From contig CANTAL010000004.1 in NCBI GenBank assembly GCA_947650365.1, positions 124,001 through 188,000 of the forward strand: a stretch of DNA of 64,000 nucleotides. The letters are read 5' to 3'. Source of the DNA: Chamaelirium japonicum (lineage: Eukaryota > Streptophyta > Magnoliopsida > Liliales > Melanthiaceae). Positions 1 to 13,804 of the stretch are shown piece after piece. Below the pieces are notes generated by a model that was given only the letters and a program-made list of their open reading frames with translations, was not told the DNA's origin and ran no database searches. Positions within the stretch are counted from its first letter, which is position 1. Each line of letters starts with the position of its first letter. The translations under genes were made by a program, and so were the position numbers.

Positions 1-834
1 ATTCTAATTCAATCCATTCTAATTCATTCGTACGATCCATTCTAATTCATTCGTACGATCCATTCTAATTCCTTCGTACGATCCATTCTAATTCCTTCGT
101 ACGATCCATTCTTATCGTACGATCCATTCTAATTCAATCCATTCTAATTCATTCGTACGATCCATTCTAATTCATTCGTACGATTCATTCTAATTCAATC
201 CATTCTAATTCATTCGTACGATCCATTCCAATTCATTCGTACAATCTATTCTAATTCATTCGTATGATCCATTCTAATTCAATCCATTCTAATTCATTCG
301 TACGATCCATTCTAATTCATTCGTACGATCCATTCTTACTCATTCGTACGATCCATTCTAATTCATTCGTACGATCCATTCTAATTCATTCGTACGATCC
401 ATTCTAATTCATTCGCACAATCTATTCTAATTCATTCGTACGATCCATTCTAATTCATTCGCACGATCCATTCTAATTCATTCATACGATCCATTCGATT
501 TCATTCGTACGATCCATTCTAATTCTTTTGCACGAATGTATCGAACGAATGAATTAGAATGGATCGTACGAATGAATTAGAATGGATCGAACGAATGAAT
601 TAGAATGGATTCGCACGAATGTATCCATTCTAATTCATTCGTACGATCCATTCTAATTCATTCGTATAGTCCATTCTAATTCATTCGCACGATCCATTCG
701 CATTCACTCAAACGATCCATTCTAATTCATTCATATGATCCATTCTAATTCATTCGTACGATCCATTCTAATTCATTCGTACGATCCATTCAAATTCATT
801 CGCACAATCTATTCTAATTCATTCGTACGATCCA
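1..834 (+). repeat. Plus-oriented satellite block with one 70-bp inverted insert
   Basis: Units read ATTCTAATTC... on the top strand from the window edge, so this block is cut on the left. About three units at 541-610 are inverted. Their left edge is the 28-bp-type end CACGAATGTATC, and they return to plus through GGATTCGCACGAATGTATCC near 609. The divergent monomer with CGCATTCACTCAAACG lies near 698-716. Confidence 0.85.
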
Positions 835-1542
835 TTAGAATGGATCGTACAAATGAGTAAGAATGGATCGTGCGAATGAATTAGAATGGATCATATGAAT
901 GAATTAGAATGGATCGTATGAATAAATTAGAAAGGATCGTGCGAATAAATTAGAATGGATCGTACGAATGAATTAGAATGGATCGTACGAATGAATTAGA
1001 ATGGATCGTACGAATGAATTAGAATGGATTCATTCGGGCGAATGAATTAGAATGGATCGTACGAATTAGTAAGAATGGATCGTACGAATGGATTAGAATG
1101 GATTGAATTAGAATGAATCGTACGAATGAATTAGAATGGATCGTACGAATGAATTAGAATGGATCGTACAAATGAATTAGAATGGATTGAATTAGAATGA
1201 ATCGTACGAATGAATTAGAATGAATCATACCGTACGAATGAATTAGAATGGATCATACGAAGGAATTAGAATAGATCGTGCGAATAAATTAGAATGGATC
1301 ATATGAATGAATTAGAATAGATTGTGCGAATGGATTAGAATGGATCATATGATTGAGTAAGAATGGATTGTACGAATGAAATAGAATAGATCGTACGAAT
1401 GAATTAGAATGGATCATGCGAATAAATTAGAATGGATCGTATGAATGAATTAGAATCGATCGTACGAATGAATTAGAATGGATCATGCGAATGAATTAGA
1501 ATGGATTGAATTAGAATGAATCGTACGAATGAGTAGGAATGG
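835..1542 (-). repeat. Minus-oriented satellite block
   Basis: It enters through CCATTAGAATGG (831-842) and leaves through GGATCC at 1541-1546, both simple palindromic joins. It contains two or more 15-bp core-less monomers (GGATTGAATTAGAATGAATCG, 1105-1200 and near 1503) and one GAATCATACCGTACG marker near 1220. Confidence 0.85.
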
Positions 1543-3126
1543 ATCCATTCTATTTCATTCGTACGATCCATTCTAATTCATTCATACGATCCTTTCTAAT
1601 TCCTTCGTACGAATTAATTAGACTGGATTGCATGACTGAATTAGAATAGATCGTACGAATGAATTAGAATGGATCGTACGAAATGTATCCATTCTACTTC
1701 ATTCGTACGATCCATTCTAATTCATTCGTATGATCCATTCTTACTCATTCGTACGATCCAATCTAATTCATTCATACGATCCATTCTACGATCCATTCTA
1801 ATTCATTCGTACGTTCCATTCTAATTCATTCGTACGATCCATTCAAATTCATTAATACGATCCATTCTAATTCATTCGCCCGATCCATTCTAATTCATTC
1901 ATACGATCCATTCTAATTCATTCGTACGATCCATTCTAATTCATTCGTACGATCCATTCTAATTCATTCGCACGAATGAATCCATTCTAATTCATTCGTA
2001 TGATCCATTCTAATTCATTCGCATGAATGCATCCATTCTAATTCATTCGCACGATCCATTCTAATTCATTCATACAATCTATTCTACTTCTTTTGCACGA
2101 ATGTATCAATTCTAATTCATTCGTACGATCCATTCTAATTCATTCGTACGATCCATTCTAATTCATTCGCACAATCCATTCTAATTCATTCACACTCATA
2201 CGATCCATTCTAATTCATTCGCACGAATGTATCTGTTCTTATTCATTCGTACGATCCATTCTAATTCATTCGCACAATCTATTCTAATTCATTCGAACGA
2301 TCCATTCTAAGTCATTCGTACGATCCATTCTAACTCATTCGCACGATCCATTCGCATTCACTCAAACGATCCATTCTAATTCATTCATATGATCCATTCT
2401 AATTTATTCGCACGAATGTATCCATTCTAATTCATTCGTACGATCCATTCTAATTCATTCGTACGATCCATTCTTAGTCATTCGTACGATCCATTCTAAT
2501 TCATTCGCACGATCCATTCTAATTCATTCATACAATCCATTCTACTTCTTTTGCACGAATGTATCCATTCTAATTCATTCGTATGATCCATTCTAATTCA
2601 TTCGTACGATCCATTCTAATTCATTCGCACAATCCATTCTAATTCATTCACACTCATACGATCCATTCTAATTCATTCGCACGAATGTATCCGTTCTAAT
2701 TCATTCGTACGATCCAATCTAATTCATTCGCACAATCTATTCTAATTCATTCGAACGAACCATTCTAAGTCATTCGTACGATCCATTCTAATTCATTCGC
2801 ACGATCCATTCTAATTCATTCATACGATCCATTCTATTTCATTCCTATGACCCATTCTAATTCATAAGTACGATCCATTCTAATTCATTCAAACGATCCA
2901 TTCTATTTCATTCGTACGATCCATTCTAATTCATTCGCACAATCTATTCTAATTCATTCGTACGAATGTATCCACTCTAATTCATTCGCACAATCCATTC
3001 TAATTCATTCACACTCATACGATCCATTCTAATTTATTCGCACGAATGTATCCGTTCTAACTCATTCGTACGATCCATTCTAATTCATTCGCACAATCTA
3101 TTCTAATTCATTCGAACGATCCATTC
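1543..3126 (+). repeat. Plus-oriented block with a short inverted insert at 1611-1682
   Basis: A 70-bp minus segment enters by CTTCGTACGAA near 1604-1612 and exits by CGTACGAAATGTATCC. Two marker strings recur inside the block at roughly 440-480 bp: CATTCACACTCATACG near 2190, 2648 and 3010, and CACGAATGTATC(C/T)GTTCT near 2226, 2685 and 3043. This suggests an internal tandem duplication of about twenty units. Confidence 0.8.
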
Positions 3127-4128
3127 TACGAATGAATTAGAATGAATCATACCGTACGAATGAAATAGAATGGATCATACGAAGGAATTAGAATGGATCG
3201 TACGAATGAATTAGAATGGATCGTACGAATGAATTAGAATGGATCGTACGAATGAATTAGAATGGATTGCATTAGAATGAATCGTACGAATGAATTAGAA
3301 TGAATCATACCGTACGAATGAATTAGAATGGATCATACGAAGGAATTAGAATGGATCGTGCGAATAAATTAGAATGGATCGTACGAATGAAATAGAATGG
3401 ATCGTTTGAGTGAATTAGAATAGATTGTGCGAATGAATTAGACTGGATCGTACGAATGAATTAGAATGGATCGTATGAATGAATTAGAAACGATCATGCG
3501 AATGAATTAGAATGGATCGTACGAATGAATTAGAATAGATTGTGCGAATGAATTAGAATGGATCGTGCGAAGGAATTAGAATGGATCGTACGAAGGAATT
3601 AGAATGGATCGTACGAAGGAATTAGAATGGATAGTACGAATGAATTAGAATGGATACCTTCGTGCAAATGAATTAGAATGGATCGTACGAATGAGTAAGA
3701 ATGGATCGTACGAATGAAATAGAATGGATCGTATGAATGAATTAGAATGGATCGTGCGAATGAATTAGAATGGATCGTACGAATGAATTAGAATGGATAG
3801 TACGAATGAATTAGAATGGATACCTTCGTGCAAATGAATTAGAATGGATCGTACGAATGAGTAAGAATGGATCGTACGAATGAAATAGAATGGATCGTAT
3901 GAATGAATTAGAATGGATCGTGCGAATGAATTAGAATGGATCGTACGAATAAATTAGAATAGATTGTGCGAATGAATTAGAATGGATCGTACGAATGAAT
4001 TCGATTGGATCGTACGAATGAATTAGAATGGATCGTGCGAATGAATTAGAATGGATCGTAGGAATGAATTAGAATGGATCGTACGAAGGAATTAGAATGG
4101 ATCGTACGAATGAATTAGAAAGGATACA
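3127..4128 (-). repeat. Minus-oriented satellite block
   Basis: It begins at CCATTCTACGAATG and ends at GGATACATTCGAATTC, where TTCGAA is the turn. A string of about 190 bp running from GGATAGTACGAATG through ATACCTTCGTGCAAATG to the GTATGAATG units occurs at about 3629 and again at about 3796, a small local duplication. The last 170 bp belong to the 5.5 kb duplication. Confidence 0.83.
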
Positions 4129-5138
4129 TTCGAATTCATTCGTACGATCCATTCTAATTCCTTTGTACGATCCATATTCTAATTCATTCGCACGATCCAT
4201 TCTAATTCATTCATACGATCCATTCTAATTCATTCGTACGATCCATTCTAATTCATTCCCACAATCTATTCTAATTCATTCGAACGATCCATTCTAATTC
4301 ATTCATACGATCCATTCTAATTCATTCGTACGATCTATTCTATTTCATTCGTACAGTCCATTCTTACTCAATCGTATGATCCATTCTAATCCATTCGCAC
4401 AATCTACTCTAATTCATTCGTACGATCCATTCTATTTCATTTGCATGAAGGTATCCATTATAATTCATTCGTACTATCCGGTCTAATTCCTTCGTACGAT
4501 CCATTCTAATTCATTCGCACGATCCATTCTAATTCATTCGTACGATCCATTCTATTTCATTCATACGATCCATTCTAATTAATTCATACGATCCTTTCTA
4601 ATTCATTCGCACGATCCATTCTAATTCATTCGCATGATCCATTCTAATTCATTCGTACGATCGATTCTAATTCATTCATACGATCCATTCTAATTCATTC
4701 GCACGAATGTATCCATTCTAATTCATTTGTACGATCCATTCTAATTCATTCATACGATCCATCCTAATTCATTCGCACGAATGTATCCATTCTAATTCAT
4801 TCGTACAATCCATTCTATTTCATTCGTACGATCCATTCTTACTCATTCGTACGATCCATTCGTATCCATTCTAATTCATTCGTACGATCTATTCTAATTC
4901 ATTCGTACGATCCATTCTAATTCATTAATACGATCCAATCTAATTCATTCATACGATCCATTCTAATTCATTCGTACGATCCATTCTAATTCATTCGCAC
5001 GATCCATTCTAATTCATTCGCACGATCCATTCTAATTCATTCATACGATCCATTCTAATTCATTCATACGATCCATTCTAATTCATTCATACAATCCATT
5101 CTAATTCATTCATATGATCCATTCTAATTCATTCGTGC
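4129..5138 (+). repeat. Plus-oriented satellite block
   Basis: This is the first plus arm of the 5.5 kb duplication; its partner is 9647-10673. It holds the rare strings CAATCTACTCTAATTC and TTGCATGAAGGTATCC, and leaves through ATTCGTGCGAAGTAGAATGG at about 5131-5150. Confidence 0.84.
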
Positions 5139-5573
5139 GAAGTAGAATGGATACCTTCGTGCAAATGAATTAGAATGGATCGTATGAATGAATTAGAATG
5201 AATCGTACGAATGAATTAGAATGGATCGTACGAATGAATTAGAATGGATCATGCGAATCAATTAGAATAGATGGTACGAATGAATTAGAATGGATCGTAC
5301 GAAGGAATTAGAATGGATTGTACGAAGGAATTAGAATGGATAGTACGAATGAAGTAGAATGGATACCTTCGTGCGAATGAATTAGAATGGATCGTATGAA
5401 TGAATTAGATTGCATCGTATGCATGAATTAGAATGGATCGTGCGAATGAATTAGAATGGATCGTACGAATGAATTAGAATGGATCGAACGAATGAATTAG
5501 AATGGATCGTACGAATGAGTAAGAATGGATCGTACGAATGAATTAGAATGGATCGTACGAATGAATTAGAATG
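5139..5573 (-). repeat. Minus-oriented satellite block
   Basis: It contains two ATACCTTCGTGC(A/G)AATG monomers and ends at the junction GGATACATTCGTGCGAATCC (about 5574-5593). Its partner in the second duplicate is 10674-11233, which is longer by several units. Confidence 0.83.
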
Positions 5574-5593
5574 GATACATTCGTGCGAATCCA

Positions 5594-6561
5594 TTCTATT
5601 TCAATCGTACGATCCATTCTAATTTATTCGCACGATCCATACTAATTCATTCATACGATCCATTCTAATTCATTCGTACGATCCATTCTAATTCATTCGT
5701 ACGATCCATTCTAATTCATTCGCACGATCCATACTAATTCATTCATACGATCCATTCTAATTCATTCATACGATCAATTCTAATTCATTCGTACGATCCA
5801 TTCTAATTCATTCGTACGATCCATTCTAATTCATTCGCACAATCTATTCTAATTCATTCGTACGATCCATTCTAATTCATTCGCACGATCCATTCTAATT
5901 CATTCATACGATCCATTCTATTTCATTCGTACGATCCATTCTTACTCATTCGTATGATCCATTCTAATTCATTTGCACGAAGGTATCCATTCTAATTCAT
6001 TCTTACTATCCATTCTAATTCCTTCGTACGATCCATTCTAATTCCTTCGTACGATCCATTCTAATTCATTCGTACGATCCATTCTAATTCATTCGTACGA
6101 TCCATTCTAATTCCTTCGTATGATCCATTCTAATTCATTCGTACGGTATGATTCATTCTTATTCATTCGTACGATTCTTTCTAATTCAATCCATTCTAAT
6201 TCATTCATACGATCCATTCTATTTCATTCGTACAATCCATTCTAATTCTTTCGCACGATCCATTCGCATTCACTCAAACGATCCATTCTAATTCATTCAT
6301 ACGATCCATTCTATTTCATTTGCACGAAGGTATCCATTCTAATTCATTCGTACTATCCATTCTAATTCATTTGTACGAATGTATCCTTTCTAATTCATTC
6401 GTACGATCCATTCTAATTCATTCGCACGATCTATTCTAATTCATTCATACGATCCATTCTAATTCATTAATACGATCCAATCTAATTCATTCATACGATC
6501 CATTCTAATTCATTCGTACGATCCATTCTAATTCATTCATATGATCCTATTCTTACTCTAA
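5594..6561 (+). repeat. Plus-oriented satellite block
   Basis: It has a CGTACGGTATGATTCATTC marker near 6142 and the CGCATTCACTCAAACG monomer near 6265. It ends in the palindrome TCTAATTAGA at 6557-6566, which is conserved at 12078-12087 in the duplicate. Confidence 0.85.
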
Positions 6562-6911
6562 TTAGAATAGATTGTGCGAATAAATTAGAATGGATCGTAC
6601 GAATGAATTAGAATGGATCGTAGTAATGAATTAGAATGGATCCTACGAATGAATTAGAATAGATTGTGCGAATGAATTAGAATGATACATTCGTACGAAG
6701 GAATTAGAATGGATCATACGAAAGGAATTAGAATGGATAGTATGAATGAATTAGAATGGATACGAATGAATTAGAATGGATTGAATTAGAATGAATCGTA
6801 CGAATGAATTAGAATGGATCATACAAAGAAATTAGAATGGATCGTATGAATGAATTAGAATGGATCGTACGAATGAATTAGAATGGATCGTACGATAAGA
6901 ATGGATCGTGT
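6562..6911 (-). repeat. Minus-oriented satellite block
   Basis: A short minus arm between TCTAATTAGA and GGATCGTGTATCC. It has one core-less 15-bp monomer near 6778. The matching arm in the duplicate is 12083-12424. Confidence 0.83.
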
Positions 6912-7875
6912 ATCCATTCTAATTCATTCGTACGATCAATTCTAATTCCTTCGTATGATCCATTCGTACGATCCATTCTAATTCATTCGCACGATCCATT
7001 CTAATTCATTCGTACGATCCATTCTATTTCATTCGTATGACCCATTCTAATTCATAAGTACGATCCATTCTAATTCATTCGCACGATCCATTCTAATTCA
7101 TTCATACGAATCCATTCTATTTCATTCGTACGATCTATTCTATTTCATTCGTACAATCTATTCTAATTCATTCATACGATCCATTCTAATTCATTCGTAC
7201 GATCCATTCTAATTCATACAATCTATTCTAATTCATTCGTACGATCCATTCTAATTCATTCGCACAATCTATTCTAATTCATTCTAATTCATTCGCACGA
7301 TCCATTCTAATTCATTCATACGATCCATTATAATTCATTCGCACGAATGTATCCATTCTAATTCATTCGCACGATCCATTCTAATTCATTCATACAATCC
7401 ATTCTTACTCATTCGTATTATCCATTTTAATTCATTCACACGATTGTATCAACTCTAATTCATTCGTACGATTCATTCTAATTCAATCCATTCTAATTCA
7501 TTCGTACGATCCATTCTAATTCATTCATACGATCCATTCTAATTCATTCGTACGATCCATTCTAATTCATTCGTACGATCCATTCTAATACATTCGTACA
7601 ATCCATTCTAATTCATTCGCACGATCCATTCGCATTCACTCAAACGATCCATTCTAATTCATTCATATGATCCATTCATTCGTACGATCCATTCTTACTC
7701 ATTCGTACGATCCATTCTAATTCATTTGCACGAAGGTATCCATTCTAATTCATTCATACTATTCGTGCGATCCATTCATTCGTACAACCCATTCTAATTC
7801 ATTCGTACGATCCATTCTAATTCATTCGCATTCTAATTCATTCGCACGATCCATTCTAATTCATTCATACAATCC
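6912..7875 (+). repeat. Plus-oriented satellite block
   Basis: It carries the unusual string GTATGACCCATTCTAATTC followed by ATAAGTACG near 7032-7060, and a shortened CTAATTCATTCTAATTCATT near 7280. In the duplicate this stretch is present twice (12.5 and 13.1 kb). The block ends at CATACAATCCAATGAATTAG. Confidence 0.84.
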
Positions 7876-8197
7876 AATGAATTAGAATGGATCGTACGAA
7901 TGAATTAGAATGGATCGTACGAATGAATTAGAATAGATTGTGCGTACGAATGAATTAGAATGGATCGTACGAATGAATTAGAATGGATCGTGCTAATGAA
8001 TTAGAATGGATCGTGCGAATGAATTAGAATGGATCGTGCGAATGAATTAGAATGGATCGTACGAATGAATTAGAATGGAAACATTCGTGCGAATGAATTA
8101 GAATGGATCGTGCGAATGAATTAGAATGGATCGTACGAATGAATTAGAATAGATTGTGCTAATGAATTAGAATGGATCGTATGAATGAATTAGAATG
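7876..8197 (-). repeat. Minus-oriented satellite block
   Basis: It runs from AATCCAATGAATTAG to GGATACATTCGTGCGAATCC (about 8198-8217). The copy at 14057-14377 is nearly base-for-base the same, at an offset of 6,180. Confidence 0.85.
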
Positions 8198-8215
8198 GAT
8201 ACATTCGTGCGAATC

Positions 8216-9068
8216 CATTCTATTTCATTCGTACGATCCATTCTAATTCATTCGCACGATCCATTCTAATTCATTCATACGATCCATTCTAATTCCTTCC
8301 TACGATCCATTCTAATTCATTCGTACGATCCATTCTAATTCCTTCGTATGATCCATTCTAATTCATTCGTACGGTATGATTCATTCTAATTCATTCGTAC
8401 GATTCATTCTAATTCAATCCATTCTAATTCATTCGTATGATCCATTCTAATTTCTTCGTATGATCTATTCTAATTCCTTCGTACGATCCATTCTATTTCA
8501 TTCGTATGATCCATTCTAATTCATTCGTACGATCCATTCTAATTCATTCGTACGATCCATTCTAATTCATTCGTACGATTCATTCTAATTCAATCCATTC
8601 TAATTCATTTGCACGATCCATTCGCATTCACTCAAACGATCCATTCTAATTCAGTCATACAATCCATTCTAATTCTTTTGCACGAATGTATCCATTCTAA
8701 TTCATTCGTACGATCCATTCTAATTCATTCGTATGATCTATTCTAATTCATTCGCATGATCCATTCTAATTCCTTCGTACGATCCATTTTAATTCATTCG
8801 CACGATCCATTCTAATTCATTCATACGATCCATTCTAATTCATTCGTACGATCCATTCTAATTTCTTCGTATGATCTATTCTAATTCCTTCGTACGATCC
8901 ATTCTAATTCATTAGCACGATCCATTCTAATTCATTCATATGATCCATTCTAATTCATTCGTATGATCCATTCTAAGTCCTTCGTATGATCCATTCTAAC
9001 TCATTCGCACGATCGATTCTAATTCATTCACACAATCTATTCTAATTCATTCGTATGATCCATTCTAA
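8216..9068 (+). repeat. Plus-oriented satellite block ending in a 24-bp perfect palindrome
   Basis: Its right edge is a perfect 24-bp palindrome at 9057-9080: GATCC, then ATTCTAATTAGAAT, then GGATC. The same palindrome is at 15229-15252 in the duplicate. The block contains a CGTACGGTATGATTC marker near 8370 and the CACTCAAACG monomer near 8630. Confidence 0.86.
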
Positions 9069-9646
9069 TTAGAATGGATCGTATGAATGAATTAGAATGG
9101 ATCGTGCGAATGAATTAGAATGGATCGTACGAATGAAATAGAATGGATACATTCGTGCAAATGAATTAGAATGGATCATATGAATGAATTAGAATGGATC
9201 ATTTGAGTGAATGCGAATGGATCGTGCGAATGAATTAGAATGGATTGTACAAATGAATTAGAATGGATCGTACGAATGAATTAGAATGGATACATTGGTG
9301 CGAATGAATTAGAATGGATCATATGAATGAATTAGAATGGATCGTGCGAATAAATTAGAAAGGATCGTATGAATGAATTAGAATTGATCGTGCGAATGAA
9401 TTAGAATGGATCGTATGAATGAATTAGAATGGATCGTGCGAATGAATTAGAATGGATCATACGAATGAATTAGAATAGATTGTGCGAATGAATTAGAATG
9501 GATCGTACGAATGAATTCGATTAGATCGTGCGAATGAATTAGAATGGATCGTGCGAATGAATTAGAATGTATCGTACGAATGAATTAGAATGGATCGTAC
9601 GAAGGAATTAGAATGGATCGTACGAATGAATTAGAAAGGATACATT
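9069..9646 (-). repeat. Minus-oriented block spanning the boundary between the two 5.5 kb copies
   Basis: The first duplicate can be followed to about 9330, after the rare GGATACATTGGTGCG at 9289. The second starts by about 9470, shown by GAATTCGATT at 9513 matching 3997. It ends with AAAGGATACATTCGAATTC, as at 4120. Confidence 0.82.
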
Positions 9647-10673
9647 CGAATTCTTTCGTACGATCCATTCTAATTCCTTTGTACGATCCATATTCTAATT
9701 CATTCGCACGATCCATTCTAATTCATTCATACGATCCATTCTAATTCATTCGTACGATCCATTCTAATTCATTCGCACAATCTATTCTAATTCATTCGAA
9801 CGATCCATTCTAATTCATTCATACGATCCATTCAAATTCATTCGTACGATCTATTCTATTTCATTCGTACAGTCCATTCTTACTCAATCGTATGATCCAT
9901 TCGAATCCATTCGCACAATCTACTCTAATTCATTCGTACGATCCATTCTATTTCATTTGCACGAAGGTATCCATTCTAATTCATTCGTACTATCCATTCT
10001 AATTCCTTCGTACGATCCATTCTAATTCATTCGTATGATCCATTCTAATTCATTCGCACGATCCATTCTAATTCATTCGTACGATCCATTCTATTTCATT
10101 CATACGATCCATTCTAATTCATTCATACGATCCTTTCTAATTCATTCGCACGATCCATTCTAATTCATTCGCATGATCCATTCTAATTCATTCGTACGAT
10201 CGATTCTAATTCATTCATACGATCCATTCTAATTCATTCGCACGAATATATCCATTCTAATTCATTCGTACGATCCATTCTAATTCATTCATACGATCTA
10301 TCCTAATTCATTCGCACGAATGTATCCATTCTAATTCATTCGTACAATCCATTCTATTTCATTCGTACGATCCATTCTTACTCATTCGTACGATCCATTC
10401 GTATCCATTCTAATTCATTCGTACGATCTATTCTAATTCATTCTTACGATCCATTCTAATTCATTAATACGATCCAATCTAATTCATTCATACGATCCAT
10501 TCTAATTTATTCGTACGATCCATTCTAATTCATTCGCACGATCCATTCTAATTCATTCGCACGATCCATTCTAATTCATTCATACGATCCATTCTAATTC
10601 ATTCGTACAATCCATTCTAATTCATTCATACAATCCATTCTAATTCATTCATATGATCCATTCTAATTCATTC
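9647..10673 (+). repeat. Plus-oriented satellite block
   Basis: Duplicate of 4129-5138 with scattered base changes, for example TTGCACGAAGG where copy one has TTGCATGAAGG. It ends at ATTCGTGCGAAGTAGAATGG. Confidence 0.84.
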
Positions 10674-11233
10674 GTGCGAAGTAGAATGGATACCTTCGAG
10701 CAAATAAATTAGAATGGATCGTATGAATGAATTAGAATAAATCGTACGAATGAATTAGAATGGATCGTACGAATGAATTAGAATGGATCGTACGAATGAA
10801 TTAGAATAGATGGTATGAATGAATTAGAATGGATCGTACGAAGAAATTAGAATGGATCGTACGAAGGAATTAGAATGGATAGTACGAATGAAGTAGAATG
10901 GATACCTTCGTGCGAATGAATTAGAATGGATCGTATGAATGAATTAGATTGGATCGTATGCATGAATAAGAATGGATCGTGCGAATGAATTAGAATGGAT
11001 CGTACGAATGAATTAGAATGGATCGTACGAATGTGTAAGAATGGATCGTACGAATGAATTAGAATGGATCGTACGAATGAATTAGAATGGATACATTCGT
11101 GCGAATGAATTAGAATGGATCGTACGAATGAATTAGAATGGATCGTTTGAGTGAATACGAATGGATCGTGCGAATGAATTAGAATGGATTATACGAATGA
11201 ATTAGAATGGATCGTACGAATGAATTAGAATGG
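10674..11233 (-). repeat. Minus-oriented satellite block
   Basis: It is longer than its partner at 5139-5573 by about 120 bp, including a CGTTTGAGTGAATACGAATGG monomer near 11145 that the partner lacks. It ends at GGATACATTCGTGCGAATCC (about 11233-11252). Confidence 0.82.
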
Positions 11234-11251
11234 ATACATTCGTGCGAATCC

Positions 11252-12082
11252 ATTCTATTTCATTCGTACGATCCATTCTAATTCATTCGCACGATCCATT
11301 CTAATTCATTCGTACGATCCATTCTAATTCATTCGTACGATCCATTCTAATTCATTCGTACGATCCATTCTAATTCATTCGCACAATCTATTCTAATTCA
11401 TTCGTACGATCCATTCTAATTCATTCGCACGATCCATTCTAATTCATTTATACGATCTATTCTATTTCATTCGTACGATCCATTCATATTCATTCGTACG
11501 ATCCATTCTAATTCATTTGCACGAAGGTATCCATTCTAATTCATTCGTACTATCCATTCTAATTCCTTCGTACGATCCATTCTAATTCCTTCGTACGATC
11601 CATTCTAATTCATTCGTACGATCCATTCTAATTCCTTCGTATGATCCATTCTAATTTATTCGTACGGTATGATTCATTCTAATTCATTCGTACGATTCTT
11701 TCTAATTCAATCCATTCTAATTCATTCATACGATCCTTTCTATTTCATTCGTACAATCCATTCTAATTCATTCGCACGATCCATTCGCATTCACTCAAAC
11801 GATCCATTCTAATTCATTCATACGATCCATTCTATTTCATTTGCACGAAGGTATCCATTCTAATTCATTCGTACTATCCATTCTAATTCATTTGTACGAA
11901 TGTATCCTTTCTAATTCATTCGTACGATCCATTCTAATTCATTCACACGATCTATTCTAATTCATTCATACGATCCATTCTAATTCATTAATACGATCCA
12001 ATCTAATTCATTCATACGATCCATTCTAATTCATTCGTACGATCCATTCTAATTCATTCATACGATCCTATTCTTACTCTAA
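11252..12082 (+). repeat. Plus-oriented satellite block
   Basis: Partner of 5594-6561. It keeps the CGTACGGTATGATTCATTC marker (near 11660) and the CACTCAAACG monomer (near 11797), and ends in TCTAATTAGA at 12078-12087. Confidence 0.84.
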
Positions 12083-12424
12083 TTAGAATAGATTGTGCGA
12101 ATGAATTAGAATGGATCGTACGAATGAATTAGAATGGATCGTAGTAATGAATTAGAATGGATCCTACGAATGAATTAGAATAGATTGTGCGAATGAATTA
12201 GAATAGATTGTGCGAATGAATTAGAATAGATTGTGCGAAGGAATTAGAATGGATAGTACGAATGAATTAGAATGGATACAAATGAATTAGAATGGATTGA
12301 ATTAGAATGAATCGTACGAATGAATTAGAATGGATCATACGAAGGAATTAGAATGGATCGTACGAATGAATTAGAATGGATCGTACGAATGAATTAGAAT
12401 GGATCGTACGATAAGAATGGATTG
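12083..12424 (-). repeat. Minus-oriented satellite block
   Basis: It opens with GAATAGATTGTGCG and closes with AATGGATTGTGTATCC. It matches 6562-6911, but with GAATTAGAATAGATTGTGCG repeated three times near 12176-12240. Confidence 0.82.
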
Positions 12425-13804
12425 TGTATCCATTCTAATTCATTCGTACGATCCATTCTAATTCCTTCGTATGATCCATTCGTACGATCCATTCTAATAC
12501 ATTCGCACGATCCATTCTAATTCATTCGTACGATCCATTCTATTTCATTCGTATGACCCATTCTAATTCATAAGTACGATCCATTCTAATTCATTCGCAC
12601 GATCCATTCTAATTCATTCATATGAATCCATTCTATTTCATTCGTACGATCTATTCTATTTCATTCGTACAATCTATTCTAATTCATTCATACGATCCAT
12701 TCTAATTCATTCGTACGATCCATTCTAATTCATACGATCTATTCTAATTCATTCGTACGATCCATTCTAATTCATTCGCACAATCTATTCTAATTCATTC
12801 TAATTTATTCGCACGATCCATTCTAATTCATTCATACGATCCATTCTAATTCATTCGCACGAATGTATCCATTCTAATTCATTCGCACGATCCATTCTAA
12901 TTCATTCATACAATCCATTCTAACTCATTCGTACGATTCATTCTAATTCAATCCATTCTAATTCATTCGTACGATCCATTCTAATTCATTCATAAGATCC
13001 ATTCTAATTCATTCGTACGATCCATTCTAATTCATTCGTACGATCCATTCTAATTCATTCGCACGATCCATTCTAATTCATTCGTACGATCCATTCTATT
13101 TCATTCGTATGACCCATTCTAATTCATAAGTACGATCCATTCTAATTCATTCGCACGATCCATTCTAATTCATTCATACGAATCCATTCTATTTCATTCG
13201 TACGATCTATTCTATTTCATTCGTACAATCTATTCTAATTCATTCATACGATCCATTCTAATTCATTCGTACGATCCATTCTAATTCATACGATCTATTC
13301 TAATTCATTCGTACGATCCATTCTAATTCATTCGCACAATCTATTCTAATTCATTCTAATTCATTCGCACGATCCATTCTAATTCATTCATACTATCCAT
13401 TCTAATTCATTCGCACGAATGTATCCATTCTAATTCATTCGCACGATCCATTCTAATTCATTCAAACAATCCATTCTTACTCATTCGTACGATTCATTCT
13501 AATTCAATCCATTCTAATTCATTCGTACGATCCATTCTAATTCATTCGTACGATCCATTCTAATTCATTCGTACGATCCATTCTAATTCATTCGTACGAT
13601 CCATTCTAATTCATTCGTACAATCCATTCTAATTCATTTGCACGATCCATTCGCATTTACTCAAACGATCCATTCTAATTCATTCATATGATCCATTCAT
13701 TCGTACGATCCATTCTTACTCATTCGTACGATCCATTCTAATTCATTTGCACGAAGGTATCCATTCTAATTCATTCGTACTATTCGTGCGATCCATTCAT
13801 TCGT
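12425..13804 (+). repeat. Plus-oriented block containing a 556-bp tandem duplication
   Basis: The string TATTTCATTCGTATGACCC occurs at 12541 and at 13097, and CAATCTATTCTAATTCATTC at 12781 and 13337, both at an offset of 556. The homologous block in the first copy (6912-7875) has this stretch only once. 556 is 24 units plus 4 bp, so the exchange was not exactly in monomer register. Confidence 0.85.

Larger units (their letters stand above)
3955..9330. repeat. Large duplication, copy 1 (about 5.4 kb)
   Basis: Anchors against copy 2: GAATTCGATT 3997/9513, AGGATACATTCGAATT 4121/9637, TCTAATTAGA 6557/12078, CAATCCAATGAATTAG 7871/14051, the 24-bp palindrome 9057/15229 and TACATTGGTGCG 9291/15463. 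The order and orientation of eight to nine blocks are the same. Edges are uncertain by tens of bases. Confidence 0.88.
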
